A stretch of DNA of 64,000 bases from Firmicutes bacterium ASF500 (GTDB lineage Bacteria > Bacillota > Clostridia > Oscillospirales > Oscillospiraceae), in the NCBI GenBank assembly GCA_000492175.2, contig CP097573.1:1488001-1552000 (forward strand). The letters run 5' to 3'. Under the pieces are notes generated by a model. The model worked only from the letters and a program-made list of their open reading frames with translations. It was not told where the DNA came from and did no database searches. Positions within the stretch are counted from its first letter, which is position 1. Each line of letters begins with the position of its first letter. Made by a program: the position numbers and the translations under genes. Positions 27,045-35,097 of this stretch are shown piece after piece.

Positions 27045-27095
27045 GGTACCCCTCCTTTCCTCAGGCCGTCATGGATGACGCCTCATTTATGAATA

Positions 27096-27103
27096 CTATC
27101 GGC
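27096..27103 (-). promoter_or_regulatory. Sigma-D (FliA)-like -10 element
   Basis: GCCGATAG on the minus strand matches seven of eight bases of the motility sigma-D -10 consensus GCCGATAT, about 50 bp before the flagellin-like start codon. The -35 (consensus TAAA) is poor: TATG at the right distance. It fits the flagellin assignment but is not conclusive. Confidence 0.5.
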
Positions 27104-27110
27104 AAGCTGA

Positions 27111-27149
27111 CGGAAAAACATAAGGGACACAGGCCTCAGCCTGTGTCCC
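27111..27149 (-). terminator. Terminator of the MerR/TipAS gene
   Basis: On the minus strand GGGACACAGGC pairs with GCCTGTGTCCC around TGAG, followed by TTATGTTTTT. Confidence 0.8.
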
Positions 27150-27154
27150 CGCTC

Positions 27155-27913
27155 TTATTTGGCCCAGTGGAGCACCGCGTCCCGAAGGAACTGGGCGCAG
27201 CCCGGGCGCTCCCGGTCGTAGTAGGCGGTAAACCGCTCGTCCAGGACATACAGCTCGGCAATACCCCGGTGGCGCTGGGCGTCGTACTTGTCCCCCATGA
27301 CGGTGAGCCAGCGGCGGTGGAGCTCTGTGATCTCCTCCCCCTCCGGTCCCGCCGGGTCGGCCCCGGCGGCTACGGCGGCGGACAGCTTTTCCAAAATCTC
27401 CGCCCTCAGCCGCTCCCACTGGGCGTACCGCTCCTGGGACGCGCCCTTGAAGCGGCTGAGCATCTGGTCCACCTCGCTGTCGCCGTATGTCTTCCGGCTC
27501 TCGGCCTCATAGGTCCTGCCGTACTCCTCCAGGGCCTGGCGCTTGAACGCCTCAAATTTTTTCTCGTCTGACATCATTTCATCCCTTTCTTGTGTTCGGA
27601 CCGTCTCTCTCACCGAGTCGATCAGCCGTTGGAGCCTGTCCCGCTCCCCCTCCAGGGCGGCGAGGTGGCCCCGCAGGGCGGACAGGCGGTCGAAGGAGGG
27701 GTCGTCCAGACAGCCTCTGATCTGGGCCAGCTCCACCCCGAGGGCTCGATAATAGAGAATGTCCTGGAGCCGGTCCACCTCCGCTGGGCCGTAGAGGCGG
27801 TATCCCCCCTCCGTCCGCCCGGAAGGTTTCAGCAGACCGATTTTGTCGTACCAGCGCAGGGCGCGGGTGGTAGCCCCGGACAGGCGGGACAGCTCCCGGA
27901 TGGTATATTCCAT
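27155..27913 (-). CDS. MerR-family regulator with TipAS ligand-binding domain
   Basis: A 252-aa regulator. The N-terminal winged helix (YTIRELSRLSGATTRALRWY, then GGYRLYGPAEVDRLQDIL) and dimerisation coiled coil (about 75-115) are followed by a TipAS domain (about 135-250; FEAFKRQALEEYGRTYEAES, SEVDQMLSRFKG, RPGCAQFLRDAV). TipA and Mta proteins of this architecture bind diverse hydrophobic or thiopeptide-like drugs and activate promoters with long spacers. ATG 27913 is chosen because AGGAGGTGAT precedes it. Its own promoter has the 19-bp spacer with dyad expected for autoregulation. No efflux pump lies next to it, so other targets must be elsewhere. It ends 111 bp before the flagellin-like gene. 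Confidence 0.92.
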   Translation of the reverse strand: MEYTIRELSRLSGATTRALRWYDKIGLLKPSGRTEGGYRLYGPAEVDRLQDILYYRALGVELAQIRGCLDDPSFDRLSALRGHLAALEGERDRLQRLIDSVRETVRTQERDEMMSDEKKFEAFKRQALEEYGRTYEAESRKTYGDSEVDQMLSRFKGASQERYAQWERLRAEILEKLSAAVAAGADPAGPEGEEITELHRRWLTVMGDKYDAQRHRGIAELYVLDERFTAYYDRERPGCAQFLRDAVLHWAK

Positions 27914-27934
27914 CCCGATCACCTCCTGACCCGT

Positions 27935-27965
27935 ATCCTAACACTTGACGCTGCGTCAAAGTCAA
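27935..27965 (-). promoter_or_regulatory. MerR-type promoter with 19-bp spacer and palindromic operator
   Basis: On the minus strand TTGACT (27960-27965) and TAGGAT (27935-27940) are separated by 19 bp. The perfect dyad TTGACGCTGCGTCAA (27945-27959) fills most of the spacer. This is the classic architecture for DNA-distorting activation by MerR proteins, 22 bp before the regulator's own start. Confidence 0.85.
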
Positions 27966-28016
27966 GGGGAAATTTCAAGCCCGGGACCGCGCGGGTCCCG
28001 GGCTTGGTTTCAGCAC

Positions 28017-29369
28017 TTAGCAAGTGGCGCCGCCCACCACGTTCAGGCCGAGGATTTCCTCCTTGCGCTTCAACAGCTCGTCCCCCAGGAGCAGCTCCTG
28101 GGCCCGCTCAAAGCCGATGCGCTGGATGGTGTCGGCGAAGCGCTCGCCGGATTTTCCCTGGTCCCGGAAGAGCAGAATGGCCTTTTCCACCACGTCCAGC
28201 ACCTCGTTCTTGTCGGTGAAGAACTTGTCCAGCCGCTGGCCGTGGGCCACCTTCTTGCCCCACCGGCCCCCTACAAAGATCCGCCAGCCGTAAACGTCCT
28301 GGTCGTTGCAGTGGAAGGGGCACTTGGTAACACACCGGCCGCAGCTGTTGCACGCCTCGGGGTCGATGGCCAGCTTGCCGTCCACCAGCCGCGCCGCCTT
28401 GATCGGGCAGGCGGCCTCCAGCTGGCACTTTTTACAGCCCCGGCACTTTTCCGGGTCGTACCCGGGCGCCCGGGCGCCGACGATGCCCAGGTCGTTCAGG
28501 TTGGGCTTGACGCAGTTGTTGGGACAGCCGCCCAGGGCGATCTTGAACTTGTGGGGCAGGGACACGTTGGCATAGCCCTTGAAAAAGCGGTGATGAATCT
28601 CCTCGCTGAGGGCATAGGTGTCGTACAGGCCGTACTGGCAGGTGGTCCCCTTGCAGGACACCACGGGCCGGACCTTGCTGCCTGTTCCGCCGGTCTCCAG
28701 GCCGGCCTTGCCCACCTCCGCCCGGAAGGCCTCGATGTCGTTGTAGTCGATGCCCGACACCTCCAGGGTGAGGCGGGTGGTGAACATCATATGACCGTCG
28801 CCGTAGAGCTTGGCGGCCCGGTTGATGGCTTCGGCCTCCTCGGTGGTGATGCGGCCGTTGCGGGTGATGATCCGGCCGTTAAACTTGTTGGTCCCCTTGT
28901 GGTGGAGGAAGCCCAGGGCCTTGACCCGCTTGATGTCCTCGGGGCTCAGGGTACAGCCCTCCTCCGGCGCGGCGGTCTTGCCCTCCAGCTGGGCGATATA
29001 CTCCTCCAGCGCCTGGGCGGTGAGCTCCACCGCCGATACACAGCGGGCGGCCTCCGTCTTATACTTCCCGGCCAGCGGGCCGCAGTCGATGGTGTCACAG
29101 CCCAGGGCGTCCTTGAATTTGGACACAAAGCCGCCGCACAGCTCCCGGAAATCCTCCCGGCCTCCGTACATCCGGCTGAGCACGCCGATGGCCCCGGACA
29201 GTCCGCCGCAGGTGCTCCCGCAGCCCATCCCCCGGCCAAAGCCGGAGAACAGCTGAATCTCCTGGTCGGTCAGCTTCAGGCCGTATACCTCGTTGGCCGC
29301 CAGCAGGATGCCCTCGGCGCAGTTCTTACCCATGGTCCCGTAGTAATAGGATGCTCTTTCCTTCAACAT
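28017..29369 (-). CDS. C-GCAxxG-C-C redox domain fused to a sulfite/nitrite reductase-like ferredoxin protein
   Basis: A 450-aa fusion. Residues about 1-130 form a C_GCAxxG_C_C-type domain (KNCAEGILLAANEVYG, GFGRGMGCGSTCGGLSG, CDTIDCG). A NIR/SIR ferredoxin-like half domain follows (about 150-215; FLHHKGTNKFNGRIITRNGR). Next comes a siroheme/4Fe-4S region (SCKGTTCQYG and LGGCPNNCVKPNLNDLG), then two 4Fe-4S ferredoxin motifs (CRGCKKCQLEAACP and CNSCGRCVTKCP), then a short C-terminal domain. The cluster ligands look complete, although the first pair is C-x4-C rather than C-x5-C. Family knowledge suggests an anaerobic sulfite- or nitrite-reducing enzyme; the substrate is not certain. GGGAGG precedes ATG 29369. 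It is co-transcribed with a TauE/SafE permease, which favours a sulfur oxyanion. Confidence 0.85.
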   Translation of the reverse strand: MLKERASYYYGTMGKNCAEGILLAANEVYGLKLTDQEIQLFSGFGRGMGCGSTCGGLSGAIGVLSRMYGGREDFRELCGGFVSKFKDALGCDTIDCGPLAGKYKTEAARCVSAVELTAQALEEYIAQLEGKTAAPEEGCTLSPEDIKRVKALGFLHHKGTNKFNGRIITRNGRITTEEAEAINRAAKLYGDGHMMFTTRLTLEVSGIDYNDIEAFRAEVGKAGLETGGTGSKVRPVVSCKGTTCQYGLYDTYALSEEIHHRFFKGYANVSLPHKFKIALGGCPNNCVKPNLNDLGIVGARAPGYDPEKCRGCKKCQLEAACPIKAARLVDGKLAIDPEACNSCGRCVTKCPFHCNDQDVYGWRIFVGGRWGKKVAHGQRLDKFFTDKNEVLDVVEKAILLFRDQGKSGERFADTIQRIGFERAQELLLGDELLKRKEEILGLNVVGGATC

Positions 29370-29393
29370 ATCGTTTCCTCCCTTGTCTTCCTA

Positions 29394-30182
29394 TTATCCC
29401 AAAAACTTGACGATATTATAAACGCTGATTCCCATGACCAGGACCATCGCCCCCTCCAGCCAGAGGGTGGCCTGCCGGTTGTCGATGGACTTGTTGATCC
29501 TCCGGCCCGCCTCGCTGCCCACAATGCTCAGCAGAACCATCCCCAAAAGGATGGCCCAGGGGAACGGGGGAACCGAGTCAAACAGGACGGTCCTCATGGT
29601 GCTGGTCAGCTGGCTGAACAGGACGATGAACAGGCTGTTCTGCGCGGCCTTCTTGGCGGGTATGGAGAAGAAGTAGTACAGCACCGCCACGTTGAAAGGT
29701 CCGCCGCCGATGCCCAGAAAGGAGCCCAGCATCCCCAGCAGCAGGCCGATCACGAGCCGCGCGGCGGGAGCGGCCACCTCCTTGGAGGCGATTTTGTCCT
29801 TGTTCACCGTGTACAGCAGGGTAGCCGCCGTAGCGGCCAGCAGCAGGCCGGCCTGAACGCCCCCGGCGGTGTTGGGGTCGGGGAAGCGGGCGGCAATCCC
29901 GGTGTAGAGCTGCTTCCCGATCAGCCCCCCCGCCGCCGCCCCCGCGGCCAGCACAGCGGTGACGGGCAGATCCAGCGCCGCCTCCCGGCGGAGCAGGGTT
30001 CTGCCCACGCTCCAGCAGGACATGGAGATGACCGTACAGCCCGACAGAAAGGTGATGGTGGGCACCGGCAAAACGCCGATGGCGTCCAGCACCGGCTTGA
30101 TGATAATGCCGCCCCCCATACCGCAGACCGTGCCCAGCAGGCAGGCGGCGAAGGCGATGCCGCAGCAGATCAACAGGACCAT
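29394..30182 (-). CDS. TauE/SafE-family sulfite/anion permease
   Basis: A 262-aa integral membrane protein with about eight helices in two repeats. The family motif GTVCGMGGGIIIKPVLDAIG is in repeat one and LGSFLGIGGGPFNVAVLYYF in repeat two. Family members export or import sulfite, sulfoacetate or related anions. ATG 30182 is chosen because AGAGAGG lies upstream and the first helix starts there. The open frame to 30332 is non-membrane sequence that overlaps the promoter. It is the first gene of a two-gene unit with the reductase-like fusion, 24 bp apart. Confidence 0.9.
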   Translation of the reverse strand: MVLLICCGIAFAACLLGTVCGMGGGIIIKPVLDAIGVLPVPTITFLSGCTVISMSCWSVGRTLLRREAALDLPVTAVLAAGAAAGGLIGKQLYTGIAARFPDPNTAGGVQAGLLLAATAATLLYTVNKDKIASKEVAAPAARLVIGLLLGMLGSFLGIGGGPFNVAVLYYFFSIPAKKAAQNSLFIVLFSQLTSTMRTVLFDSVPPFPWAILLGMVLLSIVGSEAGRRINKSIDNRQATLWLEGAMVLVMGISVYNIVKFLG

Positions 30183-30236
30183 GTACGCCCGACCTCTCTT
30201 TCTCCCGGCAAACCGGGGTCCGTTTCTTCCTGCGAT

Positions 30237-30265
30237 ATTGTACCACGATTCGCGCCCAGGCGCAA
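30237..30265 (-). promoter_or_regulatory. Promoter of the TauE/SafE-reductase operon
   Basis: On the minus strand TTGCGC (30260-30265), a 17-bp spacer and TACAAT (30237-30242), 55 bp before the permease start. Confidence 0.7.
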
Positions 30266-30370
30266 GAGAAGGGACGGCGGTTTTCAGATGACATCCTTCA
30301 TCTTCCCGCGCATATTTTTTCCTCAACGGCAAAACAATAGGAATACATCCAAATCAAAGGAGGTATTTTC

Positions 30371-31690
30371 ATGAAGCCCAGCGCTTCCCTGCGCAGGGGG
30401 CTGGCGCCTGTTCTGGCCCTGGCCCTGGCGTGTTCTCTGACCCTTCCCTCGTCCGCCTTTTTCTGGAGCAAAAAGACGGATGCCCCCTATGTGGAGGATT
30501 TTTCCAAAAACGGTCTGACCGGCTCCTCCATCACCTTTGACATCACCGACTTTACCGTCAGGCCTGACAGCAAGACCCCCCTCAGCGGCGTCACCATCGA
30601 CAGCCTGCCCGACCCGGGCGCGGGCTCCCTGTGCGTCGGCGACCAGCTCTTACAGCCCGGGTCCTATGTGGACGCCACCGCCCTGTCCGGCCTGCGGTTC
30701 CAGAGCGCCCAGTCGCCCACCGTCACCGAGACATCCTTCACCCTCACCCCCGCCTTCCCCTCCGGCCAGGGGGAGCGGCAGGCCACGGTAAAGCTCTATC
30801 TTCTCACCCAGGAGAACCGGGCCCCGGTGGCCCGGAACATGGAGCTGGCCACCTATAAAAACGTTGCCATCACCGGTTATTTCGACGCGGTGGACGGCGA
30901 GGGGGACGCCCTAACCTTCCAGCTCACCTCCACCCCCGCCCGGGGGGCGGTCACTCTGGCGGAGGACGGCTCCAGCCAGTTCGTCTACACCCCCTATGAG
31001 AACAAGACGGGCCGGGACTCCTTCACCTATGTGGCGGTGGACCCCGCTGGCAACACCTCTCCGGAGGCCAAGGTGACCCTGCGCATTGACAAGGCGGACA
31101 CCAAGGTGACCTACGCCGACCTGGAGGGCCACCCCGCCCAGAAGGCCGCCGTCCGCATGGCGGAGGAGGGCATCTATGTGGGCCGGTATGTGGACGGCCG
31201 GTATTTCTTCGACCCGGACCAGCCCGTCACCCGGGCCCAGTTCCTCACCATGGCGATGTCGGTGGCGGGGTTGAAGGACCTGGAGGGGGTCACCCTCACC
31301 GGCTTCTCCGACGACGACGCAATCCCCACCTGGGCCAAGGGGGCGGTCTCCGCCGCCCTGAAGGCCGGAGTGGTCCAGGGCACCCGGGATGAGAACGGCG
31401 CTCCCGTCTTTGGGGCGGGGGACTCCATCTCCCGGGCGGAGGCGGCGGTGATGCTGGACAATCTGCTGGACATCACCGACGTGCCGGTGGCCGTATTCTC
31501 CCCGGGCAGCGGCCACTGGGCCGCCCAGTCGGCGGCCAACCTGTCGGCCTCCGGGATTATCCGGGCGGATACCGCCGGGGACGTTCAGCTCTCCAGCGCC
31601 CTCACCATGGCTGACGCCGCCGAGATGCTGGACGGCGCGCTGACCATGGTGGACGCCCGCTCCAGCGGAAGCTGGCTCCCCTGGTCCTGA
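30371..31690 (+). CDS. Secreted SLH-domain cell-surface protein with cadherin/Ig-like region
   Basis: A 439-aa exported protein. Residues 1-30 form a Sec signal peptide (basic start, hydrophobic LALALACSLTLPSSA). A region of about 40-155 with threonine/serine-rich beta sequence follows. Next is a cadherin-like or Big_9-type module (about 158-240; APVARNMELATYKNVAITGY, then GRDSFTYVAVDPAGN). Then two to three SLH repeats occupy about 250-430 (AAVRMAEEGIYVGRYVDGRY, FFDPDQPVTRAQFLTMAMSV, ISRAEAAVMLDNLL). SLH repeats anchor proteins to pyruvylated secondary cell-wall polymers. AAAGGAGG precedes ATG 30371. It is monocistronic with a strong terminator. The ligand or structural role is unknown. Confidence 0.9.
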   Translation: MKPSASLRRGLAPVLALALACSLTLPSSAFFWSKKTDAPYVEDFSKNGLTGSSITFDITDFTVRPDSKTPLSGVTIDSLPDPGAGSLCVGDQLLQPGSYVDATALSGLRFQSAQSPTVTETSFTLTPAFPSGQGERQATVKLYLLTQENRAPVARNMELATYKNVAITGYFDAVDGEGDALTFQLTSTPARGAVTLAEDGSSQFVYTPYENKTGRDSFTYVAVDPAGNTSPEAKVTLRIDKADTKVTYADLEGHPAQKAAVRMAEEGIYVGRYVDGRYFFDPDQPVTRAQFLTMAMSVAGLKDLEGVTLTGFSDDDAIPTWAKGAVSAALKAGVVQGTRDENGAPVFGAGDSISRAEAAVMLDNLLDITDVPVAVFSPGSGHWAAQSAANLSASGIIRADTAGDVQLSSALTMADAAEMLDGALTMVDARSSGSWLPWS

Positions 31691-31694
31691 CATG

Positions 31695-31736
31695 AAAAAA
31701 CCGTCCGCCGGTGTTGACCGGCGGACGGTTTTTTGT
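31695..31736. terminator. Bidirectional terminator between the SLH gene and glsA
   Basis: CCGTCCGCCGGT pairs with ACCGGCGGACGG around GTTG, flanked by A- and T-runs on the two sides. Confidence 0.9.
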
Positions 31737-32653
31737 TAGAAAATGCTCAAATACATCCGCTTGGACAGCCGCTCCAGCACCTGGGTGCCGGCCAGGCTGT
31801 TGCCCTTGTCGTCCAGGCCGGGGGAGAAGATGCCGATGCCCATGCGGGTAGGGACCACGGCCATAATGCCGCCGCCCACGCCGCTCTTGGCGGGCACGCC
31901 CACCCGGACGGCGAAATCGCCCGACCCGTCGTACATGCCGCAGGTCATCAGGATGGCGTTGACATAGTGGGCGTACCGGCTGGGGAAGATCCGCTCGTCG
32001 GTCTGGGGCAGCTTGCCCCGGTTCGCCAGGACATAGCCCACCTGAGCCAGGTCCTTGCTGTTCACCGAGATAGAACAGGCCTTGAAGTAGCAGTCCAGCA
32101 CCTCCTCCACGTCGTCCTGGAGCAGGCCGTAGCTCTTGAGCAGGAAGGCCAGGGCCCGGTTCTTGTTGCCGGTGCGCTTCTCCGACTGATAGACCGCCTC
32201 GTCCAGGCAGATATTGGGGTCGCCCGCCAGGGTGCGGGTCAGGTCCAGCAGGCGCTGGAACCGCTCCTCATAGGTGGCCCCCTTAATCAGACTGCACATG
32301 GCGATGGCACCCATGTTGACCATGGGGTTCAGGTGCTCGCTGAGCAGGGACTGATCGGTGACGTTGATGGCGTCGAAGGGCTTTCCGGTGGCCTCCACGC
32401 CGATGCGGGAGCGGACAAACTCCTCCCCGTTGTCCAGCAGGGCCAGCAGCAGCAGGATGGGCTTGACCACGCTCTGGATGGTGAAGCGCTTTTTATAGTC
32501 GCCCACCTGATAGTGCCGCCCGTCGCTGCGCTGGACGTAGATGCCCAGGTCGTTGATATTCCCCTTGGCCAGCTCCGGGATGTAGTTGGCCAGCGCCCCC
32601 TGTTGGGTATAGGGCCTGCATTCCGACAACAGCTCCTCCAATAAATCTTCCAT
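31736..32653 (-). CDS. glsA: Glutaminase A
   Basis: Hydrolyses glutamine to glutamate and ammonia. The 305-aa protein has the beta-lactamase-like fold. The catalytic serine-lysine pair is in FTIQSVVKP (S-x-x-K); conserved asparagine and tyrosine segments are NPMVNMGAIAM, RTGNKNRALAFLLKSYG and GMYDGSGDFAVRVGVPAKSG, the last followed by GGGIMAVVP. AAGGAG precedes ATG 32653. It has its own promoter. The neighbouring NSS transporter could supply an amino acid, but the two appear to be separate units. Confidence 0.96.
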   Translation of the reverse strand: MEDLLEELLSECRPYTQQGALANYIPELAKGNINDLGIYVQRSDGRHYQVGDYKKRFTIQSVVKPILLLLALLDNGEEFVRSRIGVEATGKPFDAINVTDQSLLSEHLNPMVNMGAIAMCSLIKGATYEERFQRLLDLTRTLAGDPNICLDEAVYQSEKRTGNKNRALAFLLKSYGLLQDDVEEVLDCYFKACSISVNSKDLAQVGYVLANRGKLPQTDERIFPSRYAHYVNAILMTCGMYDGSGDFAVRVGVPAKSGVGGGIMAVVPTRMGIGIFSPGLDDKGNSLAGTQVLERLSKRMYLSIF

Positions 32654-32697
32654 ATCGTTTCTCCTTCCGGCAAATTTTCACCAATTTAGATGAGTCG

Positions 32698-32726
32698 ATT
32701 CTACTCTATTTCGGTCAAAATGTCAA
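32698..32726 (-). promoter_or_regulatory. Promoter of glsA
   Basis: On the minus strand TTGACA (32721-32726), a 17-bp spacer and TAGAAT (32698-32703), 45 bp upstream of the start codon. Confidence 0.85.
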
Positions 32727-32766
32727 CGTCAAAAAGGAAATTGAGAGGTTTCCGGCGAAATTAGCA

Positions 32767-34158
32767 TTATTGGGGGCCGAATTGGCTCCAATATCCCATC
32801 ACGAAGATGAACAGGACGATCAAAGGCAGGACATAGCTGACGTAAAACCGCATCCCGCCGGGGAACCGCAGGCCGTCTCCGGCGTTGGCCTCGGCCAGGA
32901 AGCGGTCCCAGCCCCAGCCCCGCCGGCTGGTGCAGAACAGCACATAGACCAGCGAGCCCAGAGGCAGGATGTTCTGGGAGACCAGGAAGTCCTCAATGCC
33001 CGAGATGTCCATCCCCAGGACCCGGACGCCGGACCACAGGTTGGACCCCAGCACACAGGGCATGGACAGAATCAGCACCGCGATGAAATTGATCAGCACC
33101 GCCTTTTTCCGGCTCATCCACCACCGGTCCATGGTGAAGGAGATGATGTTCTCAAAGACGGCGATGACGGTGGACAGGGCGGCGAAGGACAGGAACAGGA
33201 AGAAGGCCCCGCCCCACAGCCGTCCCATGGGCATGGCGTTGAAGATATTGGGCAGGGTGATGAACACCAGGGCGGGCCCCTCGGCGGTGGACACGCCGTA
33301 GGCCGAGCAGGCGGGGAAGATAATCAGACCGGCCACAAAGGCTACGCAGGTGTCCAGCACGCCGATGCGCAGGGCCTCACCGGTCAGACGGTGCTCCTTG
33401 CCGATGTAGCTGCCAAAAATGGCGATGGCCCCGATGCCCAGGGACAGGGTGAAGAAGGCCTGACCCATGGCGGCAAAGACCGCCTCGCCCAGAATCCAGC
33501 TGCCCTCGGCGTCATACATCAGGTTATGGAAGTTGGGCTGGAGGTAGAACCGCAGTCCCTCCCCCGCTCCCTCCAGCAGAACGGAGTTCACCGCCAGCAC
33601 CGCCAGCAGGGCCAGCAGGCAGATCATCATCGCCTTATTGACCCGCTCCACGCCGTTGCGCAGGCCCTGGGCGCAGACGAACATGCCGATACACACCACG
33701 ATCACCATATACAGGGTCATGGTCCCCGGGGCCTCCATCAGCTTTCCGAATTCCCCGGCCACCCCTTGGGCGTCCAGGCCGGTAAAATCCCCCCGGAGCA
33801 TTTTGACGAAGTAATACAGCAGCCATCCGGCGATGACCGTGTAGAACATCATCAGAAGGTAGTTTCCGGCGAAGCCCACATAGCTGTACAGGTGCCACCG
33901 GCTCCCCTTGCGCTCCAGCCGCTGGAAGGACAGGGCGATGCTCCGCTGACTGCCCCGGCCCACCGCCAGCTCCATCACCATGACGGGCAGGCCCAGCACC
34001 ACCAGGAACAAAAGATACAGCAGCACAAAGGCCGCTCCGCCGTACTTTCCCGTGATATACGGGAACCGCCATACGTTGCCTAATCCGATGGCGCATCCCG
34101 CCGAGATCAATACAAATCCCAGGCGGGAGGAAAATGTTTCTCGCTTCTCCATTGACAA
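32767..34158 (-). CDS. NSS (SNF) family sodium-dependent amino-acid transporter
   Basis: A 463-aa LeuT-fold symporter with about 11-12 helices. The sodium/substrate-site signature is in helix 1 (GFVLISAGCAIGLGNVWRFP). Other landmarks are GAAFVLLYLLFLVVLGLPVM and MELAVGRGSQRSIALSF, the helix-6 region GQAFFTLSLGIGAIAIFGSY and a helix-8-like SFAALSTVIAVFENIISF. Bacterial members carry amino acids such as tryptophan, tyrosine or branched-chain amino acids; the substrate cannot be read here. TTG 34158 has AAAGGAG seven bases upstream, so it is preferred; ATG 34152 is the alternative at 13 bases. Confidence 0.92.
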   Translation of the reverse strand: MSMEKRETFSSRLGFVLISAGCAIGLGNVWRFPYITGKYGGAAFVLLYLLFLVVLGLPVMVMELAVGRGSQRSIALSFQRLERKGSRWHLYSYVGFAGNYLLMMFYTVIAGWLLYYFVKMLRGDFTGLDAQGVAGEFGKLMEAPGTMTLYMVIVVCIGMFVCAQGLRNGVERVNKAMMICLLALLAVLAVNSVLLEGAGEGLRFYLQPNFHNLMYDAEGSWILGEAVFAAMGQAFFTLSLGIGAIAIFGSYIGKEHRLTGEALRIGVLDTCVAFVAGLIIFPACSAYGVSTAEGPALVFITLPNIFNAMPMGRLWGGAFFLFLSFAALSTVIAVFENIISFTMDRWWMSRKKAVLINFIAVLILSMPCVLGSNLWSGVRVLGMDISGIEDFLVSQNILPLGSLVYVLFCTSRRGWGWDRFLAEANAGDGLRFPGGMRFYVSYVLPLIVLFIFVMGYWSQFGPQ

Positions 34159-34237
34159 ACCAAATCTCCTTTGCTGTAATCAACGCAAGAGGGGCGTCCT
34201 GACGGACAGGTTGACACCGCTCCCTCCTGACGGCTTT

Positions 34238-34267
34238 ACTATACCACAACTCCTGTAAAAAAGGCAA
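34238..34267 (-). promoter_or_regulatory. Promoter of the NSS transporter gene
   Basis: On the minus strand TTGCCT (34262-34267), an 18-bp spacer ending in TGG, then TATAGT (34238-34243): an extended -10 type. Confidence 0.65.
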
Positions 34268-34405
34268 GCATTTCTAATACAGCAGCCCCTTCAAAACCTG
34301 AGGACGCCCCTACAAACCGCGCCAATTCTTTTGATTGCGTTAAAATGCACCATAGGACACTCCCCTTTTTCGGGGAAATCAATTTTGAAAAAAGAATGCC
34401 GTATT

Positions 34406-34488
34406 TGTAGGGCGGGACGACCCGGCCCGCCGTCCACGGAGAATGTGTGCCCTCTGCGGACGGCGCGCCGGGGTCGTCGCGCCCTACA
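34406..34488. repeat. TGTAGGG-type repeat (family A)
   Basis: 83 bp between TGTAGGGCGGGACGACC and GGGGTCGTCGCGCCCTACA, with a longer variable centre than most copies. It lies between the divergent NSS and small-membrane-protein genes. Confidence 0.85.
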
Positions 34489-34526
34489 GACGCAAAATTG
34501 ATTTCCCTGTCCCTTTTAATAAAAGA

Positions 34527-34555
34527 TTGACTTTCATAAAATAGCATGATAAAGT
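34527..34555 (+). promoter_or_regulatory. Promoter of the small membrane protein gene
   Basis: TTGACT (34527-34532), a 17-bp spacer and TAAAGT (34550-34555), about 54 bp before the start codon. Confidence 0.6.
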
Positions 34556-34608
34556 ATATTTAACCAAATAACAAGCTTAGGACCTTGATTGTTAAGGAGG
34601 CTGAGTTT

Positions 34609-34953
34609 ATGGAGTTTTATGCAAACAGTTGGAAATGGTTTTTTATTTTCCTGCTCCTTCTGGAAAGAAGACTGGAACTGCCCCCTTTCTCCGCCTATCC
34701 GGTGATTGCTGCAACCGGTTCTGTCATAGCGGTGCTGATGATGCTTCACCTCCTGTTCAGCCAGTTGTATCTGTGGTACCGGCAGGAGAAGGAGCGCTCC
34801 GGCCATGCCCCGTGGACCCCCGGCTCAAAAATCCTGCGCTGCTGGCTGTCCGTAGGCGCTGCGTCCCAGAATATTATATGGACCCGCATTTATTCTATTT
34901 TAATCATTGCCGGAGGACTGCTTTATATTTCCTGCTTTATAAAAAGTGAATAA
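34609..34953 (+). CDS. Small membrane protein, function unknown (114 aa)
   Basis: I do not recognise a family. ATG 34609 is chosen because AAGGAGG stands eight bases before it. Three hydrophobic stretches are visible: residues about 9-18 (short, ends in LLLLERR), 29-55 (AATGSVIAVLMMLHLLFSQL) and 94-112 (YSILIIAGGLLYISCFI). A basic, proline-containing loop lies between them (YRQEKERSGHAPWTPGSK). The local base composition is less GC-rich than its neighbours, which may indicate recent acquisition. It stands alone between a repeat element and the coaBC unit. Confidence 0.6.
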   Translation: MEFYANSWKWFFIFLLLLERRLELPPFSAYPVIAATGSVIAVLMMLHLLFSQLYLWYRQEKERSGHAPWTPGSKILRCWLSVGAASQNIIWTRIYSILIIAGGLLYISCFIKSE

Positions 34954-35074
34954 CCCCGAAGCAAGGCGTTCAAATCGCTCACACCAGCATAAGAGTCTCC
35001 TCCACTTTCAGGCTGGCAAAGAAGAACTCCAAATGGTGACTTCATGCCTATAGAAAATATCGAGCTACAAAAAG

Positions 35075-35096
35075 AAGGAGAGGGTGTCCCTCTCCT
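35075..35096 (-). terminator. Terminator of the coaBC unit
   Basis: On the minus strand GGAGAGGG pairs with CCCTCTCC around ACA, then TTCTTTTTG. It begins two bases after the 44-codon gene's stop. Confidence 0.8.
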
Positions 35097-35097
35097 G

